Notes: a model not told the origin generated them from the sequence alone. A DNA stretch of 64,000 bases from Macquaria australasica (GCA_005408345.1 SEMN01000049.1:558001-622000), one strand, 5' to 3'. Positions 1-14,254 are shown, counted from the stretch's first letter. Made by a program: numbers and translations.

Positions 1-431
1 TCTTGTCTCAGAGGCTGTGTCTACTGACAAATTGTGATGAGAATAGGTCAAAAACAGACAGAAAAGGAAGCCAGTCCATGTACAAACTCATTGCAAACAA
101 ACTACAAAGCAACCAATTCTGACCGATTCTCTGTTCTGCTCATTTCCCCGTGGGATAGATGGCTAATGTGACGGGAAACAAATCCAAGGAAACATTATGG
201 TAATGCATCTTCCAATCTAATCTAATCAATCAGACAGTCAGACAGTACGCAGAATGCATGGTATCCACATACAGAGGAGCAGACAGGCGGACCGCCACAG
301 GGTCGAACAGAGAGATAAGAAATCAAACATTTTGACAGTCTGCCCGCTGTGCTGTGACACATGCAGTGAGCTGGTACTTGTCTGCTGGGTATGCTTGCTT
401 CACCTGCTGTAGGCTCAGAGCTCAGCGACCT

Positions 432-463
432 CCACACACACACACACACAGACACACACACAC
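432..463. repeat. (CA)n microsatellite, with further CA runs nearby
   Basis: An interrupted CA dinucleotide run. Similar CA/GT runs occur at about 631-651, 1195-1221, 5796-5826, 8976-8990 and 13545-13567. They account for the threonine/histidine or valine/cysteine-rich spurious frames in this region. Confidence 0.9.
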
Positions 464-762
464 TCTGCCACGGTGGAAACGCCCCCTTCAAATTTCTGCC
501 CATTCCGCTTAACACACACCACACCACAGCTCAAATATCTTCCCTGCAGGGAACACTTAGTAAGGAAATTACACTGCAAAATGCACACGCTCACATACAG
601 CAGCGTGGCATACTGCAGTGCCACGCTAAATCACACACACACACACACACAGCATACCCCACTACACATGCAAAATATACACACACTATTACTTGCCTTC
701 TTTTTCCCACACTATCCATCTTAGTAGGGGACACACATTCATGCACACACTGTCCCACTTAC

Positions 763-907
763 CGCGGAGGTAGTGGTAGAACCCCGTCACCAGGTTGAGG
801 GATGTGTTCTTTTTCGGGGAGCCTTCGCCCCCTGCTTGTCGTGCCATCTTGTACCCCAGACTACGCCTCGATTCCCGCCTGCTTTCATGGGGACGTTGAG
901 AGGACAT
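763..907 (-). CDS. Candidate alternative first coding exon of SYNE1
   Basis: A minus-strand ORF starts at an ATG at 907, immediately after an in-frame TGA. It runs 48 codons plus one base to an excellent donor (CCGCG then GTAAGTGGG) at 763. It contains the segment T-S-L-N-L-V-T-G-F-Y-H-Y-L-R, and a second in-frame ATG lies at 847. The donor phase (1) equals that of the canonical SYNE1 exon at 13027, so it could splice to the same downstream exon. A CCAAT-box-bearing stretch near 1405-1415 and a CRE-like TGATGTCA near 1434 lie upstream and could be promoter elements. I do not recognise the peptide from any SYNE1 isoform, so this is inference from splice site, phase and position. It could be a chance ORF. 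Confidence 0.35.
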
Positions 908-1335
908 TCACGGCAACCTCCGGGAGAGGGTACACTTGCCCTTGCTCCTGCCCTTGCTGCCTCTCCCCCTGTTTTCTCAGACCTCCCGAGATGACAGCAG
1001 TGAAACTGTTGCTCTGAGGCAAAGCAGGGAGGAAGGTTTCTACCCTCCTGTTCTCCTCTCGTCTTTTACGTCTTGCTGTCCTCTGTCCTGTCTTGCAGTA
1101 ACGGGCTGCAGACTCAGTAAGACTCAGTGTTTTTCCTGCCCGTTAAGCAGCTTGGGAGTGTGATGTGAGTGTACGCGTGATGCAAAGACCGTTTGTGTGT
1201 GTGTGTGTGTGTGTGAGTGTGAGCAGCGCAGTGCCGGCTTGCCTCAGCATCAATCTATCTTGCTTAGTCCCTTTCTCCCACTCTCTCGCTTTCCCTCTCA
1301 CGCACCCTCTACCTCGGTCTTTCCCTCCCACGTTC

Positions 1336-1360
1336 TCTCTCTCTCTGTCTCTCTCTTTTA
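1336..1360. repeat. CT-rich simple repeat
   Basis: A (CT)n run inside a wider pyrimidine-rich stretch at about 1260-1375. A comparable CT run is at 17247-17265. Confidence 0.8.
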
Positions 1361-4300
1361 ATTTCTCACAGTAGGCTGCGGGAACAATCCACTTCCCTCC
1401 ACTGGCCAGCCAATCAGAGTGCGTGGGAATGGGTGATGTCACAGCAGCCCCGTCCTGATGTGGAGAGGGAGAACTGAGTGGTGAGGAGGGTGGTGGGTGG
1501 GTTGAAGGGGACCGTTTAGCAGGTTAGGAGGGGATGAAGTGGGAGCTCTACTCTGACAGCATAACACACACACATACACATGCTCTAACACAGCATTGGG
1601 ACAGACGTGCAGGAATTCCCTATGTGTTGTTGGCACTCTAATACCCCTCCTCTCTCCCTCTCATCCACACAGCTCTGAGGCTTGCAGCTTTCTACTCTAT
1701 AGAGCCTGCAGGGGAGCAGACTATCACTGGCCCCGCTTTCATCTCAACCAGTCACATACAGTACATCTGTCTGTTTGTTTTCTCTGGGGGAGCGAGTACT
1801 GAATAGATCAGAATACAATAGAGGTGAATGCAATATCTTGAGGTTAGGTTTGGCATGCACAGCAACGACAACAGAGTTTAAAGTGTCTATAGACAATATA
1901 GGCAAGTCCAGAACAAAGGAGACAATGTTAAGTGTGTGGTAACCTTCATTGATTCTGAATGTGTGATCTGTATTGCAGTGGAAATTGTGCTACTACTTGT
2001 AAAATGTCAAACCAGTTGAAAAACAAACAACACTGCAGACAATGGTAGTATCATTCATCCAACTACTGTGGATTCTGCATCTAAAGAGACACTCTCCAAC
2101 TGCAAGGGCTACTAGAGCTGATACTAGGAACTGGATCAGAAGCAAACCTGTGTTATGGAGCCAAAATTACCCCAACCCCCCCTCCACTGCTGCAGTAAAA
2201 TTATAGCAGATAATACTAGTGTTGTAGTACACTGACCTCTTCTCCTTTTCACAGTCTGATTTGTATCTCTGTTTCTGTCTGACCTATGCTCTCTCCTATT
2301 CAGTCCGTCTATTTTCCTCATATATTGTCCATCATATTCTCTAACACATACATACACACACACAAGCTCTGGTAATATTAAAAGCACTGGGCTCTTCTTT
2401 GAAACCACATTCAGAGAGTTTCCAGGAAAGCAATATTCATGCAGAATAGCCTGGTGGGTCTTATATCACCCTTAAAGATGAAAGGACCATTCATCATTTG
2501 TGTGATTTTCCCTTTTGTTCTTTGGGTTTCCCCCCATAAGGGATTTTAATTATGAAAGTCATCAATAACCAATGGCAGCTGTCATCCGCTATCTGTCTGC
2601 TGATAATCACACGGCTGACACTCTTCCCTTTAACTGGCCGTCATAGTGCCACCATGAACCTATTCCACGGACCGGTCTTTGAAACGAGTGTCTGTCAGCG
2701 TCCGTTTTACATTTCTGTATGTACAATAAGATTACTGTGTATGTGACTGAGGGTGTGTATGTGTGTACAGGTATTATAGATGGACTGAGAGTAAGAGTTC
2801 AAAGAAATATTCATGCAGTCCTGTTTTTCATATTTACATATACATTGCCTTTGCCTGCGCACTCTAGACTATAAAAACATAATTTTACGCCAGTGGAAAG
2901 CAGAATCCAGTGGGACATTCACATTGCACACACTCACATTCCCTACTCAATAATATTACTGCAAGAAAATCCTCTGGCCCAAACCACAGCCACACAAAAA
3001 GACAAAAATCTATTGTTCTTTATGTACCGCTGTTGTGTGCAAGCCCACACGATGTCAATGACGTGAATAATGGAACAGACTATATTGACTGATGAGCCCA
3101 TGCACAACTTGTTTCTATTTATATCAGTCCGTCTGCCAAGTTAAAGGTGTTAAATGATTCCTGGAGAGCTACCCTTCAATTCAGAAGTGTGAAGGAACTA
3201 TCCAAGGTGCTGAACCCGTCAATGAGGATCCTTTTAGCCTGACAATGAATTTGGTTTAATACAGTAAATTTAAAAAGGAAGCAACAAAAAATGAAGACCA
3301 ATTACAGCCACGCTGGAAGTCCATATAGCCTATTAAAACACAACATTTGTGTTTTTGTCAGTATGTTTTAGAGAATTCTTCCAGTTAGCAGCCGTACAGC
3401 AGAAAGTCAGAGAGCTGAACTTCCCTGGAGAGCTAAACTGTTTAGAAAAACAACCGCGGGACAAAATCAAAACAAGATGGGGAGGATTCATGGGACTTAT
3501 TAGACCTCACCATGGGAGTTGAAAGAAGCGAGCAGGTGCGCACAAACACACAAAATAAAACAAGCTGAATGAAGACAATCATTTTTATGTCTACTGTATG
3601 TGCGAGAATAAACCAACAGACTCCTTTAGGCTGCAGACCTCAAGAGTGTTCCAGTCTTTCCAAGAGAGAAAAGGAGGGGGGGGGGTAAAAACAGACTGAA
3701 CCTCAGCTGGTCTGGATCCCTAATGGAGCCCCTGGCAGCCCTACAAAACACCAGATCCCTATCTGAGGTTGAAGAGGTTGGACGTGGGTCAGCGCCCGGT
3801 GCTCACACAGGTATGTCTGCGGGGTGGGAGGCTTCCTGAGGAGAGGAGGAACAGCCTCTTTTCAGCCATTAAAGGAAAAACAAACGGCCTCCTGGAGGGT
3901 GGAATAACGCTGCTGCTGCTGCTGCTCATATTGTAATCTATTCACCCTAAGGATATTTGGGTTTGCTTTCTGAGCAGCCAAGACTTCTTATTTAGCCTCA
4001 TGAGGAGTGTATAGAGACACAGCGCCACCTAGTGGATAAGTAAAGCTTTAAGCATGTAAATCGTAAACTCTTTGTAGTGTCTGGTAGGAAGGAAGGAAGT
4101 ACTGAACAGAGAGAAGACAGGACAAGACAGGACATGTCGGGACAGGAAAAATGAACAAGCTCAGCATAAGCTCAGCTTTTAAATTTCAGCCTCGTAGATG
4201 ACCCTGCTCCGCACTTGAGCATCTCTGATCTCTCTTAATCTATTAATGACTCCACAACTCACCAGCCGCGATTATGGTCGGTCAGATATGGACAGGCACT

Positions 4301-6059
4301 CCGCACATGCTGTACAAGGTGACACGCTCTGCTGTCAAGTTTTAATTTAGTAATGCATTCATTAAACTATATTATCTTAATATTATTCAAGCTGGTGGAC
4401 ATGTAAATTCAGTACCGTACCATGGAAGTATGGATAGCTCTGGTGAGAGTCACAATGGCAGTGTTGATACTGTGTTGCTGTACAGGAGCCTTTTAGATTT
4501 CTCTAGCCATAATGCATTTTCTTCTGCAGTACAACATTAATGGAAAATGCCTGTTAAAGCTATCATGCACTAAATGGATGGCTTTGTTGTGTACTAGAGA
4601 GGTACCCCGTAATTGCTCCGTACTCACACACACATACAAACACATTCACAGACACACACCCGACACACATTCGTAATCCACCGCACTGACACACAAAGTG
4701 ATTTAACAGGTTTTGGTGGCTTTTCTGCCACTCTACTCCTCCCAATAGCTTCTTTATCCACTTCCTGATTCCAGCTCTTCTCTTTCACCCCAACAATTCC
4801 TAATTTAAAAAACCCTTCTCTGCACTTCCCCCCGGAGTACTTTAGCCCTAACACTGAATAACACCCTCTATCACACCCTCAGCACATCCACCCAACCCTC
4901 ACATGCCCATTCACCCTCTCCATTCGCCATCCCACTTCATTTACAGCACATTTTTACCAGTCCCAACATAAGTGCTGAGACGGAAGTCCAAATGCCAGCC
5001 CATTAGCATAGCTAATTACATTTCAGTAATAATGACACCACATTAAAGAGAGTAAGAAGGGGGGAACAAGTCAAAGTGATTATCAAAACAACCCCTTTCC
5101 TCTTTCAAGCACCATCACTCCCTTTTCAGTACCAGATGTGCAGAGAAGGCACTTTGTCGTTAACAAAAATGTCCAAATATCACAGTGTTCATTAAAGCCA
5201 GGCCACTGATACAGCAATTTCAGCAATTTCAGCACCTGCAGTACTGATACACACACGCACAAAGCAATGAAGCAAATGAGCATGCCAATGAATTAAAGTG
5301 AAAAAAATAAAAGATATTTATAATGTAAAAAGAAACAAATGGAACATTTTGTAGTAAAAATTTTATAAAATAAAAAAATGTAACATGAAGTTTGAACAAA
5401 AATAAATTTAAAAACCTATTATCACCTAGGGTTAAAAAATATAGTAATTTTAATTATTAATTTGATTAATTTCTGACAGGGATGCTGCAGAAAATCAAAT
5501 ACTATCCTGTGGCAAAACGCTGTTACAATGCGCCTTATTGGATTAGAGCTACAATCTCCTTCCTACTTTTCAATGGCTCCTTTATCAGGTGAATGCATTC
5601 AGCTGAACAAACCCACATTTTAGCACCATACACAAGCAGACTGAACATGCGGCTAACACAAAGCATCTATTCCACTGGAGGCACCAGGGGTCATATCAAA
5701 ACACCATTCAGCGGCATTAAGAGCATTAGAAAGACTCAATTTGGCTTTGAAAAAATATTCTCAACTTGATGTTTCTCTGCTGTCCTCTCTATGAATGTGT
5801 GTGTGTGCGCGTGTGTGTGTGTGTGTTTCTGCCTGTGTGATGCTCTGTGTGTGTGGGAGTGCATGAGTGGGTCAGACAGTCTAAGCTCTTTATCCAGGTT
5901 CAGTGGCCTGCCACACATTAGAAGGAACGAGTAAAGTGAAAGGACTGGCGTCAGCGCACTAAATAAATCACTGTGGCCGGAGCAGCAAATTCGGTTATAA
6001 GTCTCATCTCTGCTGTGAAATAAAAATACTGACTGGAACAGAGCCAGAATCATCTACAA

Positions 6060-6560
6060 AATCCTGTCGCACACAACCACTTGAGGGTATTTATGTTCAT
6101 CCAGCTGGGGCCATTTTCTGTCTTATTGAGTGAATCCAAACCAATTCTTTTAGCAACCAGCAGACTTGAAAAATCTACAGTTCCAGTTCAGAATAGAGCC
6201 GCACGAGTCGCTCTGAACTGTAACAGAAGAGCTAAGATCATCAAAATGCAAACCAGGTTGGTCATTGGTGAGGGATTGTCGAAAATCCTTAATGTCCTGT
6301 ACCATCAATTTTCATATAGCAGTAATGGCCATAATTTTAATATTAGGCGTGCGTCAAGAGGTTGTTTTTCACTTCCTGTCTCAAAAATGAATGCAAGGCA
6401 ATGTAGTCGTACAGAGGAGTGAAAATATGGAATGGTTTGCCATCACATATTACACATTTAACAAGTAAAACTGTTTTTATAAAGAGCTTAAAGATGGCAC
6501 AGAATACCAGCCTCTCTCCAAATAGGACATGTTTTGCTACATAATATCTGACTATATGAT
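6060..6560 (+). mobile_element. Degenerate LINE (non-LTR retrotransposon) ORF2 3' fragment
   Basis: The plus-strand frame at 6081-6420 contains V-Q-N-R-A-A-R-V-A-L, the signature found shortly after the reverse-transcriptase core of many fish non-LTR elements. It is followed by K-I-I-K-M-Q-T-R and, after a stop, by a segment resembling the W-N-x-L-P tail (about 6430). The 5' part of the element is missing and stops interrupt the rest, so it is a dead 5'-truncated copy. I cannot assign the clade (Rex1, L2 or similar) without a repeat library. Confidence 0.6.
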
Positions 6561-6839
6561 CATTGAGGAACTTTCTTGGTGATTTTTCATTTTTATTTCA
6601 CTTTATACGCTATTAGTACTATTATCATTTTTGAGCTGGATTAAATGTTTTACTGACTATTTAGATATAGTGTGGGTACTTGGTGTCATTGTTATTATCG
6701 TCATTAGTAATTTTATTTTTGTTGATTTTTTTGTTTTTTTGTAGTTTGCTTTGCTTGTTACCTTTGGCCTAGGATTTTTTAATTACATAATTGTTTTACA
6801 TTATAATGTAATGCTTACTGAACAATAGTTGCTACCTTG

Positions 6840-7380
6840 GTAGAGTCACAGTTGTGCAAGCAGGTTAACAAGGAACACGGGGAATAGGACCAACATGCAG
6901 ACGACTGAGGCAGGGCAGATGAAGTTCAGTGATTTTAATAACAAAAATTAGGCACAAAGGCTTACAGGAAGGTGAGGCAGGCAAGGGTCAAAACCAGAGA
7001 GCAGTCCAACACAAGCAAACAAATCCCGTAAGGAACAGGCAGGAATCCAAAGTCCAATAAACAGCCAAAAGGTCAAAACACAGGTAAGGCAGGCAGAAAC
7101 AGGGAACCAAGCACACAGCAACATAACAAACTAGCAAGGAACAAAGGAAGTGAACTGGTATGTGTAGTGAAGGGTGATTAGGGAATGAGGTGCAGGTGGG
7201 GAGATTAATGGGGATGCTCAGGTGATGAGAAAAGGAGGGAAAGTCCGAGGACATCTGGTGGACAGCTAGAGGAAGGCAGGTCCGGGGAGTTGAAGGGAAG
7301 AACATGGCCTGGGAGAAGTGAGCAGGGGCTGGAGACAGGGGGTGAGGGGGACCTGAGGAGCAGATCGTGACAGGTACTGG
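6840..7380. repeat. Unassigned interspersed repeat, GA/CA-rich
   Basis: This block differs in composition from its flanks. It is purine-rich, with many short AGGCAGG, AACAGG and CAGGTG words, and it ends in a GATCGTGACAG motif. Blocks of this style, ending with that kind of GACAG sequence, recur in fish genomes. I saw no terminal inverted repeats or coding capacity, so I give no class. Confidence 0.4.
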
Positions 7381-10300
7381 CTAATGGGGATCCAAATAAG
7401 AAAATAAATAAAAAATAAATGTATTTTGTTTTAGTCTGTCTACAACCACCTGCCATTCTGTAAAAGGTTAATATCCTTCATATTTCCTAAACATCACCTG
7501 AATGCTCCCTTTTTCTCACTGAACATTCTTGAATTATTAAAAGCCAAAAAAAACAGGGTTTATTATGTCAGGTGGCAGGTTGTGTTTTTGTCTGGAGCGG
7601 GAAGCCTCAGAGTGAGAGAGGGCCCAAGGGGACAGATGTCAGCATGCAACACAACAGGAAATAACATTTCATAGATGCAGCACTGAAGCGCTTTGTTTTC
7701 CATTGAAGGAAAATAAAAAGGGATGATGGACCCCCTGCCTCCAGGAATATGGGAACATGGTTATTGAATCCAGGAGGCAAAAACAAAGTAAACAGCTGAG
7801 AAAGTGCCTAATGTTGCATAAATACGTACAAAATAAGTTGGCTTTTATAAACAGGATAATAAAATGAGTGATGAAAGGTTCAGACAAGCTCAGGTGTACT
7901 TTGAATGTCAATCATCTTTTCTGTGAGAGACAGACTGAAAATATCTACTGCTGTGATAAACCCAACCCATCTGGTGCTCCAAGCAGCTTAAAGTAAAAAC
8001 TGGGAATGACTTATTTCACTGCTAGCTCAGGTACGCTGAAATCATCACATTATCTGGCCAGCTGACCTCTCAGAGGAGAGGGCATCACAATCTGACCTCT
8101 ATTTAAAAACCTTCGAGTGCTAAATGGACCGCCAGAGGCAGAATTTCCCACTATCCAATCACATTGTGACAGGTGGAAAAAAGGGGACAGAGGTGTCTGT
8201 GGGTAAAAGATAAGAGCATGCATGAGACTCAAAGTATTACAGACAGAGGCTGAATGTGTCTTGGGGTCACAAGCTCAGATGTCAGGATTTTATCTGCGAG
8301 GACATTGTTCTGCACGTCCATCAAAACTATCTGATGCTCGATCTGACGGACAGAATCGGAGGAATCAGTGTGGCCTAAAGCTGTAATTTTGCTCCACATT
8401 GAATGTACTGTAATGGTCCATGCAGGGTCAACAGCACCTTCTATTGCAAGATCCTGTAAATACTCCTTTCATTACATCTGCAGAGAGTCTTTGTACTGCC
8501 TGTTTCATTAAATGCTGCTTGTGTTGCATAACATTTTAGGCAATCTGCCTTGTGAAGTTCAGTATAATCAGACATCCAACTTGGCAGAAACGCTAACACA
8601 GAAATGCCAAAAGGAGGTGTAATATCTGCAGAGAAAAAAGAGAATCAATACTACCAGAGTTTTTGTCAATTTCTTCCCTCCTGGTTTGAACCCATTAAAA
8701 AAAAAAGACGCTTATGTTTGATATTTTGCTTCACTGAGCTGTTGTTGGAATACACTTTGACCTTCATGAAGGTGTGATCTTTGAAAGAGGGTTCAGAGTA
8801 GATAGATGAAGGGTGGCCCACCCTCCGTATTGTACGGGTGGGGCCCCCAGTGACCTAATCTTGTGATATGTCACTCAAACCCTCACTGACTGTCAGGTTA
8901 AAAGAGATTATAATCTGATCTGCAATAGAAGCTGTCACTGAGAAACTAGCATGGGCACAAATACCTCTTAGCATACACACACACACACTCACTCACATTT
9001 CATCAAACATAATGTTCTGTTACAGAAGCAGAAGCTGAACCAGACATGGCCAATAAGCCCACAGGGCGAAAAAAGCCTGTGCTGGCTGTCATGCGACGGC
9101 CGCTATGGCAACGAGTCATAAACACAATCTGGAAAGACAAGGAGAAGAAACAGCAGAATAAATAACATCTCATGCAGCAGCTTTATCCCATACTGGCCCT
9201 ACTGCCACAGTTCTGAGGCTACAACCGAGTAATGGCTTCATGTTAATGGTCTGACGGCCTTGAAGACCCATTTTGTGTCTGTTTAACCACTCAGCTAAAC
9301 TGCTGACTCCCAGTGGTATGATAGGGGGGCGAAAAAAAGATGCATCACAGCTATTTTTAACACCAAGTGTTTGTTTCGGTGTCTGTGTGCGAGTGTGGGC
9401 ACATGTGTGTGTGTGAAGCCGTAGACAATAAATGGTGGTGTCAGAACTAAACAGGAGGCTGGCATGGCTCAAGGTGACCGTCTGCTTGGCCCTTCCTTGG
9501 CTGCGGCCGAACCATAATGTCGCCCCTGGCAACAGGATGTCACCCTGGCCCTGTGCCAGCCTGAGGATCTGTGCCAGTCCCACTAGCAATCAGGAGCTTA
9601 AAAACTGGTGTGTGGGCTCTCTCTCTCCCCCCTGCTTGTCCAGTCTCATTTTCTTGTTTTTCCCGCTGCCTCTCTCATCCCTATTTCATCCATCCAATCC
9701 TCTCAGCGTGGCACTCATGTCTTCCAGATGGGCCGACCTCTGTTGCCCTTGCCCTTTACCCTCATCTTCACCTTTCTTCCTGCTCATCATCCTTAGCCAA
9801 AATGCCATTAGCAGGTGCTTATAACAATCGGACTGTACTGCAGAATTTCCTTAAATGCAGTCACTATGCTTTGCACAACATAACCCGCAAATCCTGAACT
9901 GATTGAGAAACTCAATCTGCGGCAATCTCCTTCTGTATTATCTGATCTCAAGCACATTGCCAGTACAGGATTGCATATAGCCTACACACAGAAAACTCAA
10001 GCAGGTGCTCCCAACACAATGAGACTAAGCAAACTTGTCCGCTTGATAGGCTAGCAGACGGTAAAACCCAGAGGCGTAGGCGGGAATGAATGTATGCCTC
10101 CGCCGCCCAAGACGGAGAAAACAGGTGAGAAATTGAAATAGGAAAAACAGTGCATCGCTTATCTCATTAATGAGAGACAACAAACGGGCAAATTCCACAG
10201 CATATGGAGGAGTTCAGGCTGGGAGGTGTTCAAAGCAGCCTCGCCGTTCTCCGCCATATGGTGTCACTAATTGCTGTTTTTTCACTGCGACAGAAAGGTA

Positions 10301-13026
10301 CACCAAACGAGATGCTTGAAAGGAGAAAAACACAGACCTAAAACTGGGGCAAAAGTTTTGATTATTTTGATGTTGCATTGAGTGGTTACTAACAGCTTCC
10401 AAATTGAGCCTGAAGGGAATATAGTTCATTTCATGGTATCTGGTGATTTGTGGAATGTGGCAAATTTGAGAACATTGTCCTCTCTTGAGAGGAGGAATAA
10501 AATACGTTAATCTAATCAGGCTTTAAAAGACATACAAATGGCATTAGATTACCTATATAACTCTCAGGAGATAAGACATCAGTATAACACATTTCTGAAC
10601 AATTATCGCACTGGAGAGATGCGATTACTGCAACCCTGAGAAATGGAAAGTAAGCTACCCTGAACAAAGGCAACATTGATTTCTTTTAAAGCTGTCATTT
10701 GGGACCAAGCTCGACTACCTATAGAAACACTGCATGATACCAAAGGCAAGGAACACATGCTTACGTTATGTTATGTTCCACTTATGCTATGAGCTGTTTT
10801 ATGTTCAGACTGATGAAAACAGGAGTGTTCCTCTTTGATTCTTACAAAACGTCTTGATGATATCATCACAGGTTCAGCTCTCGTCTTCCAGGAGATGGAT
10901 GGCAACCGGATCACATCAAATAAAATGTCACGTCAAATTAGATTCCACGTCCCCCCCCCCCTGTAAATAAGCTAATGTGATCATGTACTCAGAGGAGAAC
11001 ATAAAGAGTGATTCATGAAGAAAAAAAAAAGAACCTTGCTGATGTCCAAGCAAATCCATACACACAGAGACTTATAGTATATCTCTACTCAAGGCTACAA
11101 GCAGAAGACACCCATGTAATTCAGCAGCCATTAACATTGCCTATGTGTCTCTGTGGTTAGGGCAAATCTGGTTATGTTAAGGCAGTATTGTTCCCACAAA
11201 CCCTCAGTCCATCCATCTGTAAGGATAACCACGGCAACAAGACCCGTCTCATCTGAAATGCTTACATGCCACGAGACATCAACAATAAAGCAACTGTTGC
11301 TAAAGCGACTGTTTGGTGTAATTAGATAAAGGTTTCACCAGTTGGTGTAGGGACACCCCCAACTGCAGGACCCAGTCAGAAGAGTATTTTTGGAACAAGC
11401 CACAATTGGGACAAAACTGTATTATTTACAGCTCATGTCATTTACTGCCTGGTAGTGTTAAATGAGACTCCTGAATGTAGCTACAAGCAGTGGACTCCCT
11501 TATGGCTGCATATTCTTATACAGATATATCTTGTTAGTGTAGTAGTGAAGTTTTTTTTTTTTTTGGTTTTTGAGTAGTGAATTGTATCCTCCTACATAAA
11601 TAATGGAACAATTCTACACCACTGCAATGTGATAAATTGTTTAATTCTCGCCGAATATGTATTAATACATCAATCCGTGCCTTGCACTGGAGAGACAGCT
11701 CAAGGGGAAGCTTCTAAAATTAGATCAATCGACGTACAATCAGGATTCAAAGTGTGCACCCACACCTGCACAGAGTGATGCAGAGGAGCCACGTGGCTGG
11801 TGACGCTGTTCTCAGCTCTCACAGAAACTGCCACCTCAGAAGCCACACAGGGAGCTGCCATATTGGATCTCAGCTCTGGTGTCACCTGACTCTCCTGCTA
11901 CTTTGCGAGTGTCATCAATCCGATGTGTGATGCTGCCACACAGAGATGCACTGTTTTTACGGTGCGAGCTTGTGAAATACAATACAAAAAAAAAGATACA
12001 CCCACATTATTTGACTTCTAGGAAGGGGAAAAGACTGAATAAATGCTGATATCTGCTGCAAACACAGTGCACAAATGAAGTTAGAACAGAGGTGAGATAA
12101 GATAAGAAAGCCAGAATTGCTCATTTTAATGTGCCAAAGGTTAAAAAGAATAACAATCATGGCTGTAATTCATGCCAGTGCTATAGCTAGAGTACGTTTT
12201 ATGTACAGTAGGCTGAGGATCTGACTGTCCATAATAAGACAGTCCTGCTACAGCAGCAGAGGTGAGAGGGAGGAATAGACTTCATCCTGTCAGCTTCTCT
12301 GGGGATTAGCTTTGCTATTGTCTGCTTCCCTGTCTATCCACATACAGAAACACATACGGACACACATATGCACATACTGTACTGTATGTATGCACATGCA
12401 AGCCGGTACACACAGACGCACACACACACTAAGCAAACACGCAGCAAGCATGTGCACACATAAACACAGACAGTAAATACATACAAGAACAATGCAATAA
12501 TACAATCGCTCACACACTGGCTCACTTAATCTCATTTGCTCTGGTTGTTTCTTTCCCACAAAAAAAGAAAAAAGTCTTAATTTTTATGCCGTTAAATCTG
12601 CCATACTACATAGTTCTACAGCTGCGTGCATCTCCATCTCTGTTCTCAATAATGAGGAAAAAACTTGGAAAGTAAAGTAAACTGAAGCACTGATAGCAAC
12701 TGAATGTTAGACAAAACACAACTGATTATAACCTAAGAATTTCCAATGAGCTTGAGTACTGCATTCTGTGACATTGCATATCCCATTCAGTTATGTCCTT
12801 CACATACCACACATTTATAAGCCATATGAACTTGAATTCCACTCCACAGATAAGACTTACAGGGTCGTGAGCAGAAAGGATAAGATGCATGAAAGACATT
12901 TTTACAGTAACAGTAACTGTCTCTAGCTCATACTGTTTTGCTGTGTCATGCCAAACACTAGGTCACCTCTAAAAACGCTGCAAACCAAGGTGGAGCAGTG
13001 TGAGTGAGTAAGCGTTTTACGCCTAC

Positions 13027-13102
13027 CTTGCAGCTTCTGCATCACGTTGGCAATATCCCGAGAAGAGTGTCCATAGTGCCTGGGTGATGCCATGCCGCTG
13101 TC
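13027..13102 (-). CDS. SYNE1: SYNE1 (nesprin-1) first coding exon, canonical start
   Basis: The coding part is 13093 down to 13027, 22 codons plus one base. It reads M-A-S-P-R-H-Y-G-H-S-S-R-D-I-A-N-V-M-Q-K and then L-Q. The human nesprin-1 N-terminus has the same R-D-I-A-N-V-M-Q-R-L-Q motif, which is why I am confident of the gene and the start. The exon ends at a good donor (CAAG then GTAGGC), leaving phase 1; the next exon should begin with the D-E-Q-E segment of the first calponin-homology domain, which is outside the window. Upstream of the ATG is a plausible acceptor (gacctcag at 13103 and above), so this looks like a second exon with a 9-base leader. The ATG context has G at -3 and G at +4. 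Confidence 0.88.
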
Positions 13103-14252
13103 CTGAGGTCACCAAAGTCACGTCCCAACTCCTGTGCGTCACCCTGGCAAGGCTCTCATGCTGTGATCAGGACTCAGATTGGTCTGCAGTAGTGTTGTAT
13201 GTTTTCACACTGACTGCAGGATATCAAGACTGGAGCGTGTCCATGTTGCTGTGTTTCTCTTTTCAAGTCATCCCTGTTGCAGTAGCAGTCTGCAATCCTC
13301 ACACTCAATGAAGCTCCTCCCCTGATGATGATGATGATGATGTAAGTGCATACTGTATGTGTATAGTGTATGTGTATGCTCGCCTCGCCTGAGCCTTTTA
13401 CTTCTGCAGACAAGACAGCTTCCTGGTCTGCATGCACTGCCACCTGCTGTCCAATCAAAAGGGATGGCTCTTCCTTCTCATGGAGACATCAGGACCAATA
13501 GCATGCCAAGTTATCTTCTTATGCCTACTGGTTCCACTGTAGAAGATGTGTGTGTGTGTGTGTGTGTTATGTTCGTGAGTGTGGGAGGGAAAGTGTCAGC
13601 AAGTGAGAAAGTGACAGAGTGAGAGAGAACGAGGGAAGAAGAGAGGACAGAATTAGCTGCAGCAAACCTCGTCTATGATGGCAACAACAACATTTCTTAC
13701 TTGATGTGAATTTAGAAAAAGCAGGCATCCTAACTATGTTAAAGGTAAAATCCACCCTAAAACAGAACCGACATTGTAATGTTCCTATGATTTTGGACAG
13801 TAAAGTCAACATGTACAAGCACAGAGAATCACTTATATAAGGATTTGAATTGATGACGTCGTTGCAAATCACTAAGTGACTGATTTTGTGGGCTACTAGA
13901 ATATTGGTTTGAAATATTACATCAACTGTAAATTAGCCTTAGTTGACTGGGTGGTTGAAGCAAAACATGAAAACCTCTATGTGCCCAGAATTTATTTATT
14001 TATTTTATTAGGTGTGATGCCTCCTGAAATAATGAACAAAAAAGTTTGAATATTTACTTATAAAAAATTGAGAATAACTGCTTGAAAAGTTGTCACAAGA
14101 AATTGGAGGCAAAGGGAAGCCTAAGTATTTTTTTAATTTTTATTTTTTTTTTATAAAATTCAGTGTTCAAACAAGATGGGCTAAATGGCTGTGCTATGTA
14201 AACTGAAATCATGAAGGCAAATGAATGTGCACAGGTAGATGTAGACCGGTGG

Positions 14253-14254
<2 letters not shown>

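Noticed and set aside
391..798. Thr/His-rich ORF of 135 codons
   Set aside because: Built from CA microsatellites and overlapped by opposite-strand frames of the same origin.
12334..12559. Cys/Val-rich minus-strand ORFs
   Set aside because: Translated CA/GT-rich simple sequence in a SYNE1 intron.
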